Origin: Propionibacteriales bacterium
Lineage (GTDB): Bacteria; Actinomycetota; Actinomycetes; Propionibacteriales; Propionibacteriaceae
Reading direction: 5' to 3'
DNA length: 10,557 nt
Assembly (NCBI GenBank): GCA_017882655.1
Contig: JADGPB010000045.1
Location: forward strand, 1-10,557
In this document: piece after piece, positions 1 to 7,023 of the stretch
How positions within the stretch are numbered: position 1 is the stretch's first letter
Layout: each line of letters begins with the position of its first letter
The notes under the pieces: model-generated
The model's database searches: none
What the model was told of the DNA's origin: nothing
Seen by the model: the letters and a program-made list of their open reading frames with translations, nothing else
Translations under genes and position numbers: made by a program

Positions 1-1847
1 TCCATGAGCGAGATCGGCTCGAGGATGTTGCCGAGGTGCTTGCTCATCTTGCGGCCGTCCTCGGCGAGGATGTGGCCGAGGCAGAGGACGTTGCGGTACG
101 AGTTCTGGTCGAAAGCCAGCGTCGCGACGGCCATCAGCGAGTAGAACCAGCCGCGGGTCTGGTCGATCGCCTCGCAGATGAAGTCGGCCGGGAACGCTTG
201 AGAGAACTTCTCCTTCGAGCCCTCCACGTATGGGTAGCCCCACTGCGCGAACGGCATCGAGCCCGAGTCGAACCAGGCGTCGATGACCTCCTTGACGCGG
301 GTCGAGGGTTCGCCGCAGGTGGGGCACGCGAAGGTCACGTCGTCCACGTACGGGCGGTGCGGGTCGAGCTCCGACAGGTCGTGATGCGTCAGCTCGGACA
401 GCTCCGCGAGCGACCCGACGCACACCTGGTGGCCGTGCGCGCAACGCCAGATGGGCAGCGGCGTGCCCCAGTACCGCGACCGGGACAGCGCCCAGTCGAT
501 GTTGTTGTTCAGCCAGTCGCCGTACCGACCGTTCTTGATCGAGTCCGGGTACCAGTTCGTACGCTCGTTCTCGCGCAGCAGTGCGTCCTTGATCTGCGTG
601 GTCCGGATGTACCAGGACGGCTGGGCGTAGTAGAGCAGCACCGTGTGGCAGCGCCAGCAGTGCGGGTAGCTGTGCTCGTAGCTGAGCACCCGGTACATGA
701 GGCCGCGGTCCTCGAGGTCCTTCACGAGCACGGCGTCGGCCGTCTTGAAGAACATGCCGCCGACCAGCGGTACGGACTCCTCGAACGTCCCGTCGGGACG
801 GATCGGGTTGACCAGCGGCAGCCCGTACTTGCGGCACGTGAGCATGTCGTCCTCGCCGAAGGCGGGCGCCTGGTGGACCAGGCCCGAGCCGTCCTCGGTG
901 GTGACGTAGTCGGCGAGCAGCACATAGTGAGTGCCGCCCACGACGTCGGGGAAGTCGATCAGCTCGAACGGCCGCGCGTACGTCCAGCCCTCCATCTCGG
1001 TGCCCTGGTACGTCTGACCGAGCCGCCAGCCGTCGCCGAGCACCTTCTCCGCGAGCGCCTCGGCGACGACGAGGGTCTCCTCGCCGTCGGTCGCGACCAC
1101 GTACGCGACGTCAGGGTTCACGGCGACGGCCGTGTTCGCGACGAGCGTCCACGGGGTCGTCGTCCAGACGAGCATGCTGGCCTTGCCGGCGAGCGGGCCC
1201 GAGGTGAGCGGGAACCGTACGTACACCGACGGGTCGGTCACCGTCTCGTACCCCTGCGCCAGCTCGTGGTCGCTCAGGGTCGTGCCGCAGCGCGGGCAGT
1301 ACGGGGCGACGCGGTAGTCCTCGACCAGCAGGCCCTTCGCGTGGATCTGCTTGAGCGCCCACCACACCGACTGCACGAAGTCGGGCGACATGGTCCAGTA
1401 CGCCTCGTCGAGGTTGACCCAGTAGCCCATGCGCTGCGTGAGCTCGGCGAAGGCGTCGACGTTACGGCTCACCGACTCCCGGCACTTGTCGTTGAACGCC
1501 TCGACGCCGTACGCCTCGATGTCCGGCTTGCCGTTGAAGCCCAGCTCCTGCTCGACGGCGAGCTCGACGGGCAGGCCGTGGCAGTCCCAGCCTGCCTTGC
1601 GGTCGACGTGGAAGCCCTGCATCGTACGGAACCGGGGGAAGACGTCCTTGAAGACGCGCGCTTCGATGTGATGGGTGCCGGGCATGCCGTTCGCGGTCGG
1701 CGGTCCCTCGTAGAAGGTCCACGGCTTGCCGCCCGCCGTCTGCTCGAGCGACCGGGAGAACACGTCCTGCGCGTCCCAGAAACCCAGGATCTCGCGCTCC
1801 ATCGCGGGCAGGTCGACCTGCGGCGGGACCGGGCGGTACTGGCTCAT
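1..1847 (-). CDS. ileS: Isoleucyl-tRNA synthetase, type 2, N-terminal 615 codons (3' end beyond window)
   Basis: Class I aminoacyl-tRNA synthetase that charges tRNA-Ile in the cytoplasm. The start is ATG at 1847, preceded by AAGGAAG at 1854-1860 with 6-nt spacing. Domains seen: the catalytic HIGH region PPTANGMPGTHH at about residues 49-60; the CP1 editing domain with TTTPWT near residue 227 and HQAPAFGEDD further on; Cys pairs CPRC, CWRC and CPTC; the DAWFDSGSMP motif; and the second signature as KMSKH at residues 600-604 (usually KMSKS or KMSKR). The anticodon-binding domain lies past the left edge; family members are about 1,040 residues. The canonical HxGH signature appears here as G57-T-H-H60, with first and third residues swapped. 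This GXHH form is known in some type 2 IleRS enzymes and is linked to extreme mupirocin resistance; I infer resistance here. Identity is very secure; the gene is led by a T-box and diverges from a serpin gene. Confidence 0.97.
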   Translation of the reverse strand, partial: MSQYRPVPPQVDLPAMEREILGFWDAQDVFSRSLEQTAGGKPWTFYEGPPTANGMPGTHHIEARVFKDVFPRFRTMQGFHVDRKAGWDCHGLPVELAVEQELGFNGKPDIEAYGVEAFNDKCRESVSRNVDAFAELTQRMGYWVNLDEAYWTMSPDFVQSVWWALKQIHAKGLLVEDYRVAPYCPRCGTTLSDHELAQGYETVTDPSVYVRFPLTSGPLAGKASMLVWTTTPWTLVANTAVAVNPDVAYVVATDGEETLVVAEALAEKVLGDGWRLGQTYQGTEMEGWTYARPFELIDFPDVVGGTHYVLLADYVTTEDGSGLVHQAPAFGEDDMLTCRKYGLPLVNPIRPDGTFEESVPLVGGMFFKTADAVLVKDLEDRGLMYRVLSYEHSYPHCWRCHTVLLYYAQPSWYIRTTQIKDALLRENERTNWYPDSIKNGRYGDWLNNNIDWALSRSRYWGTPLPIWRCAHGHQVCVGSLAELSELTHHDLSELDPHRPYVDDVTFACPTCGEPSTRVKEVIDAWFDSGSMPFAQWGYPYVEGSKEKFSQAFPADFICEAIDQTRGWFYSLMAVATLAFDQNSYRNVLCLGHILAEDGRKMSKHLGNILEPISLM

Positions 1848-1856
1848 CGGGCGCTT

Positions 1857-1878
1857 CCTTCGTCGTCTCCAACGAAGG
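1857..1878 (-). promoter_or_regulatory. Shine-Dalgarno sequestering hairpin of ileS
   Basis: On the minus strand CCTTCGT (1872-1878) pairs perfectly with ACGAAGG (1857-1863) around the loop TGGAGACG. The 3' arm contains the first bases of the ribosome-binding site AAGGAAG (1854-1860). The 5' arm shares CCTT with the antisequestrator, so the two structures exclude each other. This is the expected off state when tRNA-Ile is charged. Confidence 0.85.
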
Positions 1879-1921
1879 GACGAGGCGCGCCGTTCGGCGG
1901 GCACCCCGCGGTACCACCCTT
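1875..1921 (-). promoter_or_regulatory. T-box antisequestrator helix and tRNA acceptor-binding bulge
   Basis: The tRNA-bound form can be drawn directly. AAGGG (1917-1921) pairs with CCCTT (1875-1879), and GCGGGG (1904-1909) pairs with CCTCGT (1880-1885). The seven-base bulge TGGTACC (1910-1916) stays free, and its UGGU would pair with the ACCA end of uncharged tRNA-Ile. The enclosed segment can form a small CGCCG/CGGCG hairpin. This uses up the CCCTT strand that otherwise hides the ribosome-binding site. Confidence 0.85.
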
Positions 1922-2004
1922 CTTGAGGCTTCGATCCGCCTCCACTCGTACGTCTCCGCTGCCGGGTCTAGTGGGCGCTCACGCGCTGTTCTTCCGGCGG
2001 CTCC

Positions 2005-2018
2005 GGGGTGATGGCCCC
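2005..2018 (-). promoter_or_regulatory. T-box specifier hairpin with AUC isoleucine codon
   Basis: On the minus strand, GGGG and CCCC close a six-base loop CCATCA. The loop contains ATC (2010-2012), an isoleucine codon that would pair with the GAU anticodon of tRNA-Ile. This position and the small stem fit the ultrashort stem I type, and they agree with the amino acid of the downstream synthetase. Confidence 0.8.
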
Positions 2019-2042
2019 ATCGTCGCTGTGCGGACGACGCTG

Positions 2043-2073
2043 AGTCTAGCCCGAAGCACCAGCCGGTAGTCCA
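2043..2073 (-). promoter_or_regulatory. Candidate ileS promoter
   Basis: The minus strand carries TAGACT (2043-2048) as a -10 element, with TGGACT (2068-2073) 19 bp upstream as a partial -35. It lies just ahead of the T-box leader, which would make a leader of about 190 nt. The -10 fits actinobacterial consensus well; the -35 and its spacing are weak. Confidence 0.45.
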
Positions 2074-2104
2074 CGGCATTCCGCGTCAACCGAACGTTGC
2101 GCGG

Positions 2105-2110
2105 TAGCGT
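2105..2110 (+). promoter_or_regulatory. Candidate -10 element for a leaderless serpin transcript
   Basis: TAGCGT lies with 9 bp between its last base and the GTG start at 2120, about the distance from a -10 element to a transcription start. No ribosome-binding site precedes the GTG. Together these suggest a leaderless mRNA, which is common in actinobacteria. I find no good -35. Confidence 0.35.
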
Positions 2111-2119
2111 CTATGCATC

Positions 2120-3343
2120 GTGAAGGACCTGGATCGACGTACGGCTCTGCAGCTGCTCGGACTGTCCGCGCTGGCGCTGCCCCTGGCGGGCTGCGGCGAA
2201 CCGGGAGATCCACCGATGGCCATCTCGGACGTCGCCAGGGCTCCTCAGGGCGACCTCGCACGGTCGACGCTCTCGCGGTTCGCGGCCAGGCTCCTCGACG
2301 CGATGCCGGACGGGAACGTCGTGGTCTCGCCCGCATCCATCGCCGTGGTGCTGGCGATGCTGGGCAACGGTGCATCGACCACGACCCGTACCGAGTTCGA
2401 GAAGGTCCTCGGCTCCCCTATCAGCGCCCTCAACGTCGAGCTCAACGGCTTGAGCCAGCGGCTTTCCGCGCTCCAGGGGCAGAAGGGCACCGTGCTGACC
2501 TTCTGGAACGCCATGTGGCTCCAGAAGGGCCGCTGGGAGCAGCCCTTCCTCGAGGCGATGAAGAGGTGGTACGGCGCGGGGGTACGGCTCGCGGACTTCA
2601 TCAACGATCCCGCGGGAACAGTCACCACGATCAACAGCTGGGCCGACCTGGCTACCGAAGGGCTCATCCCGACGATCGTCGACCGGTCCATGGTCACGAC
2701 CGACACCCGGGTCGTCGTCGGCAACGCGGTCCACATCAAGGGGTCCTGGGCGACCCCGTTCATGGAGTCCTCGACCTCGAAGGAGCCGTTCCGTACAGGG
2801 TCCGGCAGCCGGGTGAGCGTCGACATGATGCACGGGATGCCGTACCTGAAGTACCTGCAGACGGGCTCGCTGACCTCGATCGCTCTGCCGTTCCGTCACG
2901 AGGACCTGGCGTTCATCGTCGCGCTGCCCACCAGCGACGGGCCGCTGACGCTCACCGGTCTGTCCGACCTCTGCGACGTGCTCGACGCCGAAAGGACCGA
3001 GCTGCAGCTCGCACTGCCGAAGTTCCGCGTCGAGTTCGCGCAGTCGCTGAAGAGCTCGCTCACCGGGCTCGGGCTCGTCGACGCATGGAAGGACGGAGTC
3101 GCCGACTTCTCGGGGATCACCGGCGACCGGTCGCTGTTCCTGAGCTTCGTCCAGCACAAGGCAGTTCTCGCGGTCGACGAGAAGGGTGCCGAAGGTGCGG
3201 CAGTGACGGCCGGCGGCGCATCCGCTACCTCGATGCCGACGCTGACGTTCAGCGTGGACCGGCCGTTCCTCTGGGCGATCGCCCACGTACCGACGAGGTC
3301 CCTCGTCATGCTCGGCCGGGAGAACGACCCGACGACCCATTAG
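2120..3343 (+). CDS. Serpin-family protease inhibitor, predicted lipoprotein
   Basis: A 407-aa serpin, a suicide inhibitor that traps serine (sometimes cysteine) proteases by cleavage of its reactive loop. The N-terminus MKDLDRRTALQLL followed by a hydrophobic stretch and the lipobox L22-A-G-C25 predicts lipid anchoring outside the membrane; the Arg pair hints at Tat export. The serpin core is recognisable: NVVVSPASIAVVLAMLGNGA near residue 70, the segment INSWADLATEGLIP, VVGNAVHIKGSW, and the C-terminal block RPFLWAIAHVPTRSLVMLGREN. The hinge E354-K-G-A-E-G-A-A-V-T has small residues as in inhibitory serpins. Counting from the hinge puts P1-P1' at T370-S371, which would favour elastase- or subtilisin-like targets (inferred). 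The start is GTG 2120, chosen because it gives a proper signal peptide. The gene diverges from ileS and its stop overlaps that of the M16-like gene. The native target is unknown. Confidence 0.93.
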   Translation: MKDLDRRTALQLLGLSALALPLAGCGEPGDPPMAISDVARAPQGDLARSTLSRFAARLLDAMPDGNVVVSPASIAVVLAMLGNGASTTTRTEFEKVLGSPISALNVELNGLSQRLSALQGQKGTVLTFWNAMWLQKGRWEQPFLEAMKRWYGAGVRLADFINDPAGTVTTINSWADLATEGLIPTIVDRSMVTTDTRVVVGNAVHIKGSWATPFMESSTSKEPFRTGSGSRVSVDMMHGMPYLKYLQTGSLTSIALPFRHEDLAFIVALPTSDGPLTLTGLSDLCDVLDAERTELQLALPKFRVEFAQSLKSSLTGLGLVDAWKDGVADFSGITGDRSLFLSFVQHKAVLAVDEKGAEGAAVTAGGASATSMPTLTFSVDRPFLWAIAHVPTRSLVMLGRENDPTTH

Positions 3344-4953
3344 GGCCGATCTGCGTCAGCCCAGCCCGTCAGTCGTCCTGCGACGTCGAACTGCGTGGTC
3401 TTCTGGCCACGAAGCGGGAGGGTCGCCGCGATCGGCGCCACCCTCTTCTTCACCGACTTCCACACCGTCTTCTTCGGCGCGATCTCCGGCTGCGGGACGT
3501 CGTCGCGTGCGGGCAGGGCGACGCGCAGGTCGGCGGGAACCATCGAGTCGATCGCACCGACCAGCTGCGGCCCCCGCTCGTACATGGTCGGCTCGATCGC
3601 GTGCTCGAAGCCGTCACGGGTGATGACCACGCGGCCTCCGTCGCCGTACGCCAGGAGCAGCACGATGTCCGCCGCGGGGATGTCGAGGCCGGACTGCTGG
3701 TCGTACCGAAGGTGGATGAGGCTCGGCATCACGTACGCCGCTCGGTTCGGGTAGGCGCTGGACAGCGACGCGTGGGCCGCCGGGCCTTCGCCCCGGGCGC
3801 GCCCGACCACCGGTTCGTCGACCGTCATCCCGAACGGGTTGTCCAGGTCGCTGCCTCGTGGCAGCCCGACGAGATGACGGTCCTGGACCCGTACGGCCAG
3901 CTCCGCAACCTCGATCGGCGTGACGCTCTCGGCCTTCTTGAGCATGTCCAACGGCGACAGTGCCGGCAGGCCCAGCAGGTCGTCGATGGCGGCGTGCTGC
4001 AGGATCTCGAAGTGCTGCGACGGGTCCGAGACGCGGCGGCGCGTCTCGACGACGAGGTCATCGAGCTCGTGCGGCATGGCGCCGGTACGGACCACGTCGC
4101 GAAGTGCTGCCTCGAAGCAGCCGTGGATGAAGTTCGCCGGTGTCTCCTTGGCCGAAGCGGTCAACAGAACGGCTGAACGGACGTCGTCGAGGCGCGAGAC
4201 GTGCGCCTTAGCGGGCGGGTCGTTCGGACGCTGCTGACGCAGTCGACGGGTGGTGCGCTCGGCTACGACCTTGCCCAGGACGTACGCGACGCGGCCCTCC
4301 GTGACGATGCCGAGGAGGCCCACATCGGTGCCGTCAACCTCTGTGACGGCAGGTCGCCGCCTGGCCTGAATGGTCCGCTCCGGTGGGGACCAGCGCTCGT
4401 CCGAGCCGACGATCAGCTCGAGACCGTCCGGTACGACGCCGTCGAAGCAGATCGCCATGTTCTCCGCCGTGTAGACGACCGAGGTGAACCAGCGCATCGT
4501 GCTGCTGTCGAGACGAGCGACCCCGTACTCGGGGAAGCCCGCGAGTCCGTACCCGTGCGCTCCCAGCTCACGGCGCAGCAGCTGGCCGAAGATGTTGGGT
4601 GTACGGGCGGCGGCGGTACGCGTGGCGGTGATCTGGGCCAGCAGGTCGAGATCGGGCTTCATGAACCGGCCGAGCACCCACCGCAGCCCGTCGGCAAGCT
4701 TCTCGGGTGCAGCCCGGACGACGAGGCTGGTGTACAGACCGCGGACGCTGCCCTTGGCGGTGATGCCGTCGGGAGGCGTGACGCACAGAGCGAGGTCCTT
4801 GGCGACGGCGAGCCAGCCGCGTGTCTCGGGGGTCTCGTCGGCGATGCCCGCGCGGACGATGATCGCCGCCCGGGTCGCAGGGCGTGGAGTTCCCGTCGAC
4901 CACGTTGGTACTCCGGAGACTTCGGACCGGACCCACAGCGACTCTTCGCCCAC
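3340..4953 (-). CDS. M16 (insulinase-type) fold protein lacking the zinc site, with extra C-terminal region
   Basis: A 537-aa protein. Residues about 20-210 follow the M16 peptidase pattern: a strand like AAIIVRAGIADETPETRGW, then a helical stretch ending PNIFGQLLRRELGAHGYGLAGFPEYG, and STMRWFTSVVYTAENMAICFDG (compare the family's Y-x-P-x-N-M segment). At the position of the catalytic H-x-x-E-H, this protein has A49-V-A-K52-D53, so it should not bind zinc or cut peptides. A second M16-like half follows to about residue 400. The last 140 residues (MPSLIHLRYDQQSGLDIP onward, with the basic patch PKKTVWKSVKKR) are not typical of M16 and may be a fused domain. No signal peptide is seen, so it is likely cytoplasmic. 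GTG 4953 is preferred over GTG 4971 because GGGAGG lies 6 nt before it. The role is unknown; a structural or chaperone-like function is a guess. Confidence 0.7.
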   Translation of the reverse strand: MGEESLWVRSEVSGVPTWSTGTPRPATRAAIIVRAGIADETPETRGWLAVAKDLALCVTPPDGITAKGSVRGLYTSLVVRAAPEKLADGLRWVLGRFMKPDLDLLAQITATRTAAARTPNIFGQLLRRELGAHGYGLAGFPEYGVARLDSSTMRWFTSVVYTAENMAICFDGVVPDGLELIVGSDERWSPPERTIQARRRPAVTEVDGTDVGLLGIVTEGRVAYVLGKVVAERTTRRLRQQRPNDPPAKAHVSRLDDVRSAVLLTASAKETPANFIHGCFEAALRDVVRTGAMPHELDDLVVETRRRVSDPSQHFEILQHAAIDDLLGLPALSPLDMLKKAESVTPIEVAELAVRVQDRHLVGLPRGSDLDNPFGMTVDEPVVGRARGEGPAAHASLSSAYPNRAAYVMPSLIHLRYDQQSGLDIPAADIVLLLAYGDGGRVVITRDGFEHAIEPTMYERGPQLVGAIDSMVPADLRVALPARDDVPQPEIAPKKTVWKSVKKRVAPIAATLPLRGQKTTQFDVAGRLTGWADADRP

Positions 4954-4959
4954 CTCACA

Positions 4960-4965
4960 CCTCCC
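4960..4965 (-). promoter_or_regulatory. Ribosome-binding site that decides the start of the M16-like gene
   Basis: GGGAGG on the minus strand lies 6 nt ahead of the GTG at 4953. The longer in-frame GTG at 4971 would place this strong site inside the coding region and has no comparable site of its own. Confidence 0.7.
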
Positions 4966-5098
4966 GTGCACAGATCTTCGCGAGGCGGAGTCTGCCGTCC
5001 GCGCGTGCGTTTCTCCCGCAACGTGGGATGAGTCTCATGAACCTCGCTTCCGGTTCAGGCGTGGCAGCGGCGCCTTCGCGGGGCTACAGGCCTGCCGA

Positions 5099-6010
5099 CT
5101 ACCCCTTCACTGCCCCGCTCATCAGACCCCGAACGAAGTACCGCTGCAGCGACACGAACACGATGATCGGAAGCGTCATGGTCAGGAAGGCACCTGCGGT
5201 GAGGAGCTGCCAGCCCTGTCCACGATCTCCGAGCATCTGCGCGAGTGCCATGGTCATGACCTGGTTCTCCCCAGGCCCGAGGAAGATCAGCGACACCAAC
5301 AGATCGTTCCAGACCCATAGGAACTGGAAGATCGCGAACGAGGCAAGCGCGGGCACTGACATCGGCACGATCAGCCGCCAGAACGTTTGGAAATGGGATG
5401 CGCCATCGACTTTGGCCGACTCGATGACGGAGCGCGGCAGCGACGCCATGAAGTTGCGGAGGATGTACACCGCCAAAGGCATGCCAAAGCCCGTATGGGC
5501 TAGCCAGACGGCCACGAACGAACCGTTGAGCCCCCAGTTCTGAAACAGCACGGACAACGGAACCATCGCGACTTGGTTAGGCACCACGAGCAGCCCGACG
5601 ACGATGACGAACAGCGTGTCGCGACCGCGAAACTCCATGAACGTGAAGGTGTAGGCGGCGAAGGCCGCCATCAGAATGGGGATGACGGTCGACGGCACGG
5701 CTACCGTCACACTGTTGACGAACGCCAAGCCCATGGGGTTCGGGCCGCCGGTCAGCACTTCCTTGTAGTTCTCCATCGTCACCGCGAGCGGGTTGGCGAT
5801 CCACATCCACCAGCCTGACTGATTCGCCGCATCCGCGTACCGCACTGACGTGATGAAGAGGCCGACAGTGGGCACCAGCCACAAGAGACACAGGATGAGG
5901 ACAGCGGACTCGACCAGCCACCCTGCCTTCCCTGCCTTCCCGACGCCCCGCCCGCTCTTGCGCTTGACGACGACCTCGCGGGTCGTGTCGTCAGCTGTGG
6001 TCATCGTCAT
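5099..6010 (-). CDS. CUT1 sugar ABC transporter permease 2 (MalG/AglG type)
   Basis: A 303-aa inner-membrane permease, one of two subunits forming the sugar channel. The charged N-terminus (residues 1-30, rich in Lys and Arg) is cytoplasmic. About six membrane segments follow, the first at about residues 32-54. The EAA loop that contacts the ATPase is clear: E197-SAKVDGASHFQTFWRLIVPMSV-P220. The end, QRYFVRGLMSGAVKG, is the usual MalG-type C-terminus. The start is ATG 6010, which overlaps the TGA of permease 1 as ATGA, implying translational coupling; AGGAG lies 8 nt upstream. It is the last gene of the operon, and no ATPase or glycosidase follows; the next gene, 145 bp on, encodes the M16-like protein. 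The sugar is not fixed by sequence, but the family resemblance is to alpha-glucoside permeases. Confidence 0.93.
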   Translation of the reverse strand: MTMTTADDTTREVVVKRKSGRGVGKAGKAGWLVESAVLILCLLWLVPTVGLFITSVRYADAANQSGWWMWIANPLAVTMENYKEVLTGGPNPMGLAFVNSVTVAVPSTVIPILMAAFAAYTFTFMEFRGRDTLFVIVVGLLVVPNQVAMVPLSVLFQNWGLNGSFVAVWLAHTGFGMPLAVYILRNFMASLPRSVIESAKVDGASHFQTFWRLIVPMSVPALASFAIFQFLWVWNDLLVSLIFLGPGENQVMTMALAQMLGDRGQGWQLLTAGAFLTMTLPIIVFVSLQRYFVRGLMSGAVKG

Positions 6011-6996
6011 CGGCTCTGCTCCTGGGCGCGGAATTGGCGCACTTGGTACACCATGATCGGGACGATCGCGATCATGAGGATCACGACGATGGCGGAGGCG
6101 GCCCCCCGGTCGCCCGAGAAGTACATCGCGTTGAAGAAGGCGTTCCCGATCACGTCGGTATCGAAGTTGCCGTTCGTCATCGCGTAGACGATGTCGAAGA
6201 CCTTCATGACGCCGATCAGTACCGTGATGAAGACTGTGACCACGGTGGGCCACGCCTGTGGGACGACGATGCGGAAGAACACCGCGACCTCGCTGGCCCC
6301 ATCGATGCGGCCCGCTTCGATCGTGTCCTCCGGCACGGACTTGATGGCGGCCGAGAGCAACACCATGGCGAACCCGGCCTGCGTCCAGATGTACGCAACC
6401 ATCAGGAGGATCGTGTTGAACCGAAGGGTCGTGATCTGGAGCCACGCCTGCGGCTCCCCTCCCAGAGCGACCAAGATGCCGTTGATGAGCCCGATCTGAT
6501 GGTTCTTGTCGGGCATGTAGGCGTAGACGAAGCGCCAGATGGTCGATGCTCCCACGAGCGAGATCGCCATCGGAAGGAAGATCACCGACTTGGCGACCTT
6601 CTCCTTGGTGGGGCTCATGCGATCTGTCAGGACGGCGACCAGGAGTCCGATCACCACGACGGTCGCGGGGACGATCACGATCCACATCAGGTTGTTGATC
6701 AGGGCTGAGAGGAACGTGTCGCTGCCGAAGAGGCGCACGTAGTTCTTGAGTCCGACGAAAACAGTCGAGTCGTCGTTGAGGAGGCTCGCGTAGATGGTGG
6801 TGATGGCTGGGTAGATGAGGAGTGTGCCGATCACCGCGATGGCCGGCAGAAGGAATGCGTACGGTTTGAGACGTGTCTCCAAGGCCGAGGGGAGCATCTC
6901 GACCAGCTTGTTGAGCACCCAGAAGAGCAGGATTGCTCCCGCGACACCCACAAGGACTGCGACGAGCGCTCCCGGGATCTTGGTGGCCATGTCCAC
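6007..6996 (-). CDS. CUT1 sugar ABC transporter permease 1 (MalF/AglF type)
   Basis: A 329-aa inner-membrane permease that pairs with the MalG-type protein encoded just downstream. A first hydrophobic segment lies at residues 9-28, then an amphipathic stretch NKLVEMLPSALETRLKPY, then about six more segments. The EAA loop is E227-AGRIDGASEVAVFFRIVVPQAW-P250. The extra N-terminal segment before the LKPYAFLLPA motif is as I recall for AglF-type alpha-glucoside permeases, so I lean to that group. The start is GTG 6996, with AAAGGAG placed 6 nt upstream; an internal ATG at 6990 is less well placed. Its TGA overlaps the ATG of permease 2. It is separated from the binding-protein gene by 74 bp holding a GC-rich hairpin. 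Confidence 0.93.
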   Translation of the reverse strand: MDMATKIPGALVAVLVGVAGAILLFWVLNKLVEMLPSALETRLKPYAFLLPAIAVIGTLLIYPAITTIYASLLNDDSTVFVGLKNYVRLFGSDTFLSALINNLMWIVIVPATVVVIGLLVAVLTDRMSPTKEKVAKSVIFLPMAISLVGASTIWRFVYAYMPDKNHQIGLINGILVALGGEPQAWLQITTLRFNTILLMVAYIWTQAGFAMVLLSAAIKSVPEDTIEAGRIDGASEVAVFFRIVVPQAWPTVVTVFITVLIGVMKVFDIVYAMTNGNFDTDVIGNAFFNAMYFSGDRGAASAIVVILMIAIVPIMVYQVRQFRAQEQSR

Positions 6997-7023
6997 GCCC
7001 TACTCCTTTCTCACAGGTGAGGA

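Larger units (their letters stand above)
1848..2040 (-). promoter_or_regulatory. Translational isoleucine T-box riboswitch (ileS leader)
   Basis: The leader RNA senses uncharged tRNA-Ile and opens the ileS ribosome-binding site. Reading on the minus strand, a small specifier hairpin with an AUC Ile codon in its loop (2005-2018) is followed by a linker with a CTAGACCCGG segment. Then come the T-box core AGGGTGGTACCGCGG (1906-1920), the 3' antisequestrator strand ending in CGTCCCTT, and a hairpin that pairs with the Shine-Dalgarno. There is no oligo-U run before the start codon, so control is by translation rather than transcription termination. The specifier sits in a very short terminal loop, not a long stem I, matching the ultrashort stem I class described for actinobacterial ileS leaders. 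The 5' limit is estimated from the likely promoter. Confidence 0.93.

Noticed and set aside
36..2069. A 677-codon open frame on the plus strand
   Set aside because: It runs antisense through ileS and its T-box leader. Its product is a low-complexity Arg/Val/Leu-rich sequence with no domain, as expected from the reverse of a high-GC gene, whereas the minus strand encodes a full IleRS signature set.
2084..2089. TTGACG on the minus strand as a -35 element for ileS
   Set aside because: It is 35 bp from the good -10 TAGACT, far too distant, and no -10-like sequence lies 16-19 bp downstream of it.
2113..4176. A 687-codon plus-strand frame beginning at ATG 2113
   Set aside because: It is a frame-shifted shadow of the serpin gene and then an antisense shadow of the M16-like gene. 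The translation is Arg/Gly-rich and shows no family motif.
5031..5041. ATGAGTCTCAT, a short palindrome in the gap before the M16-like gene
   Set aside because: Five-base arms with a one-base centre are expected by chance; no second copy and no link to a promoter could be seen.
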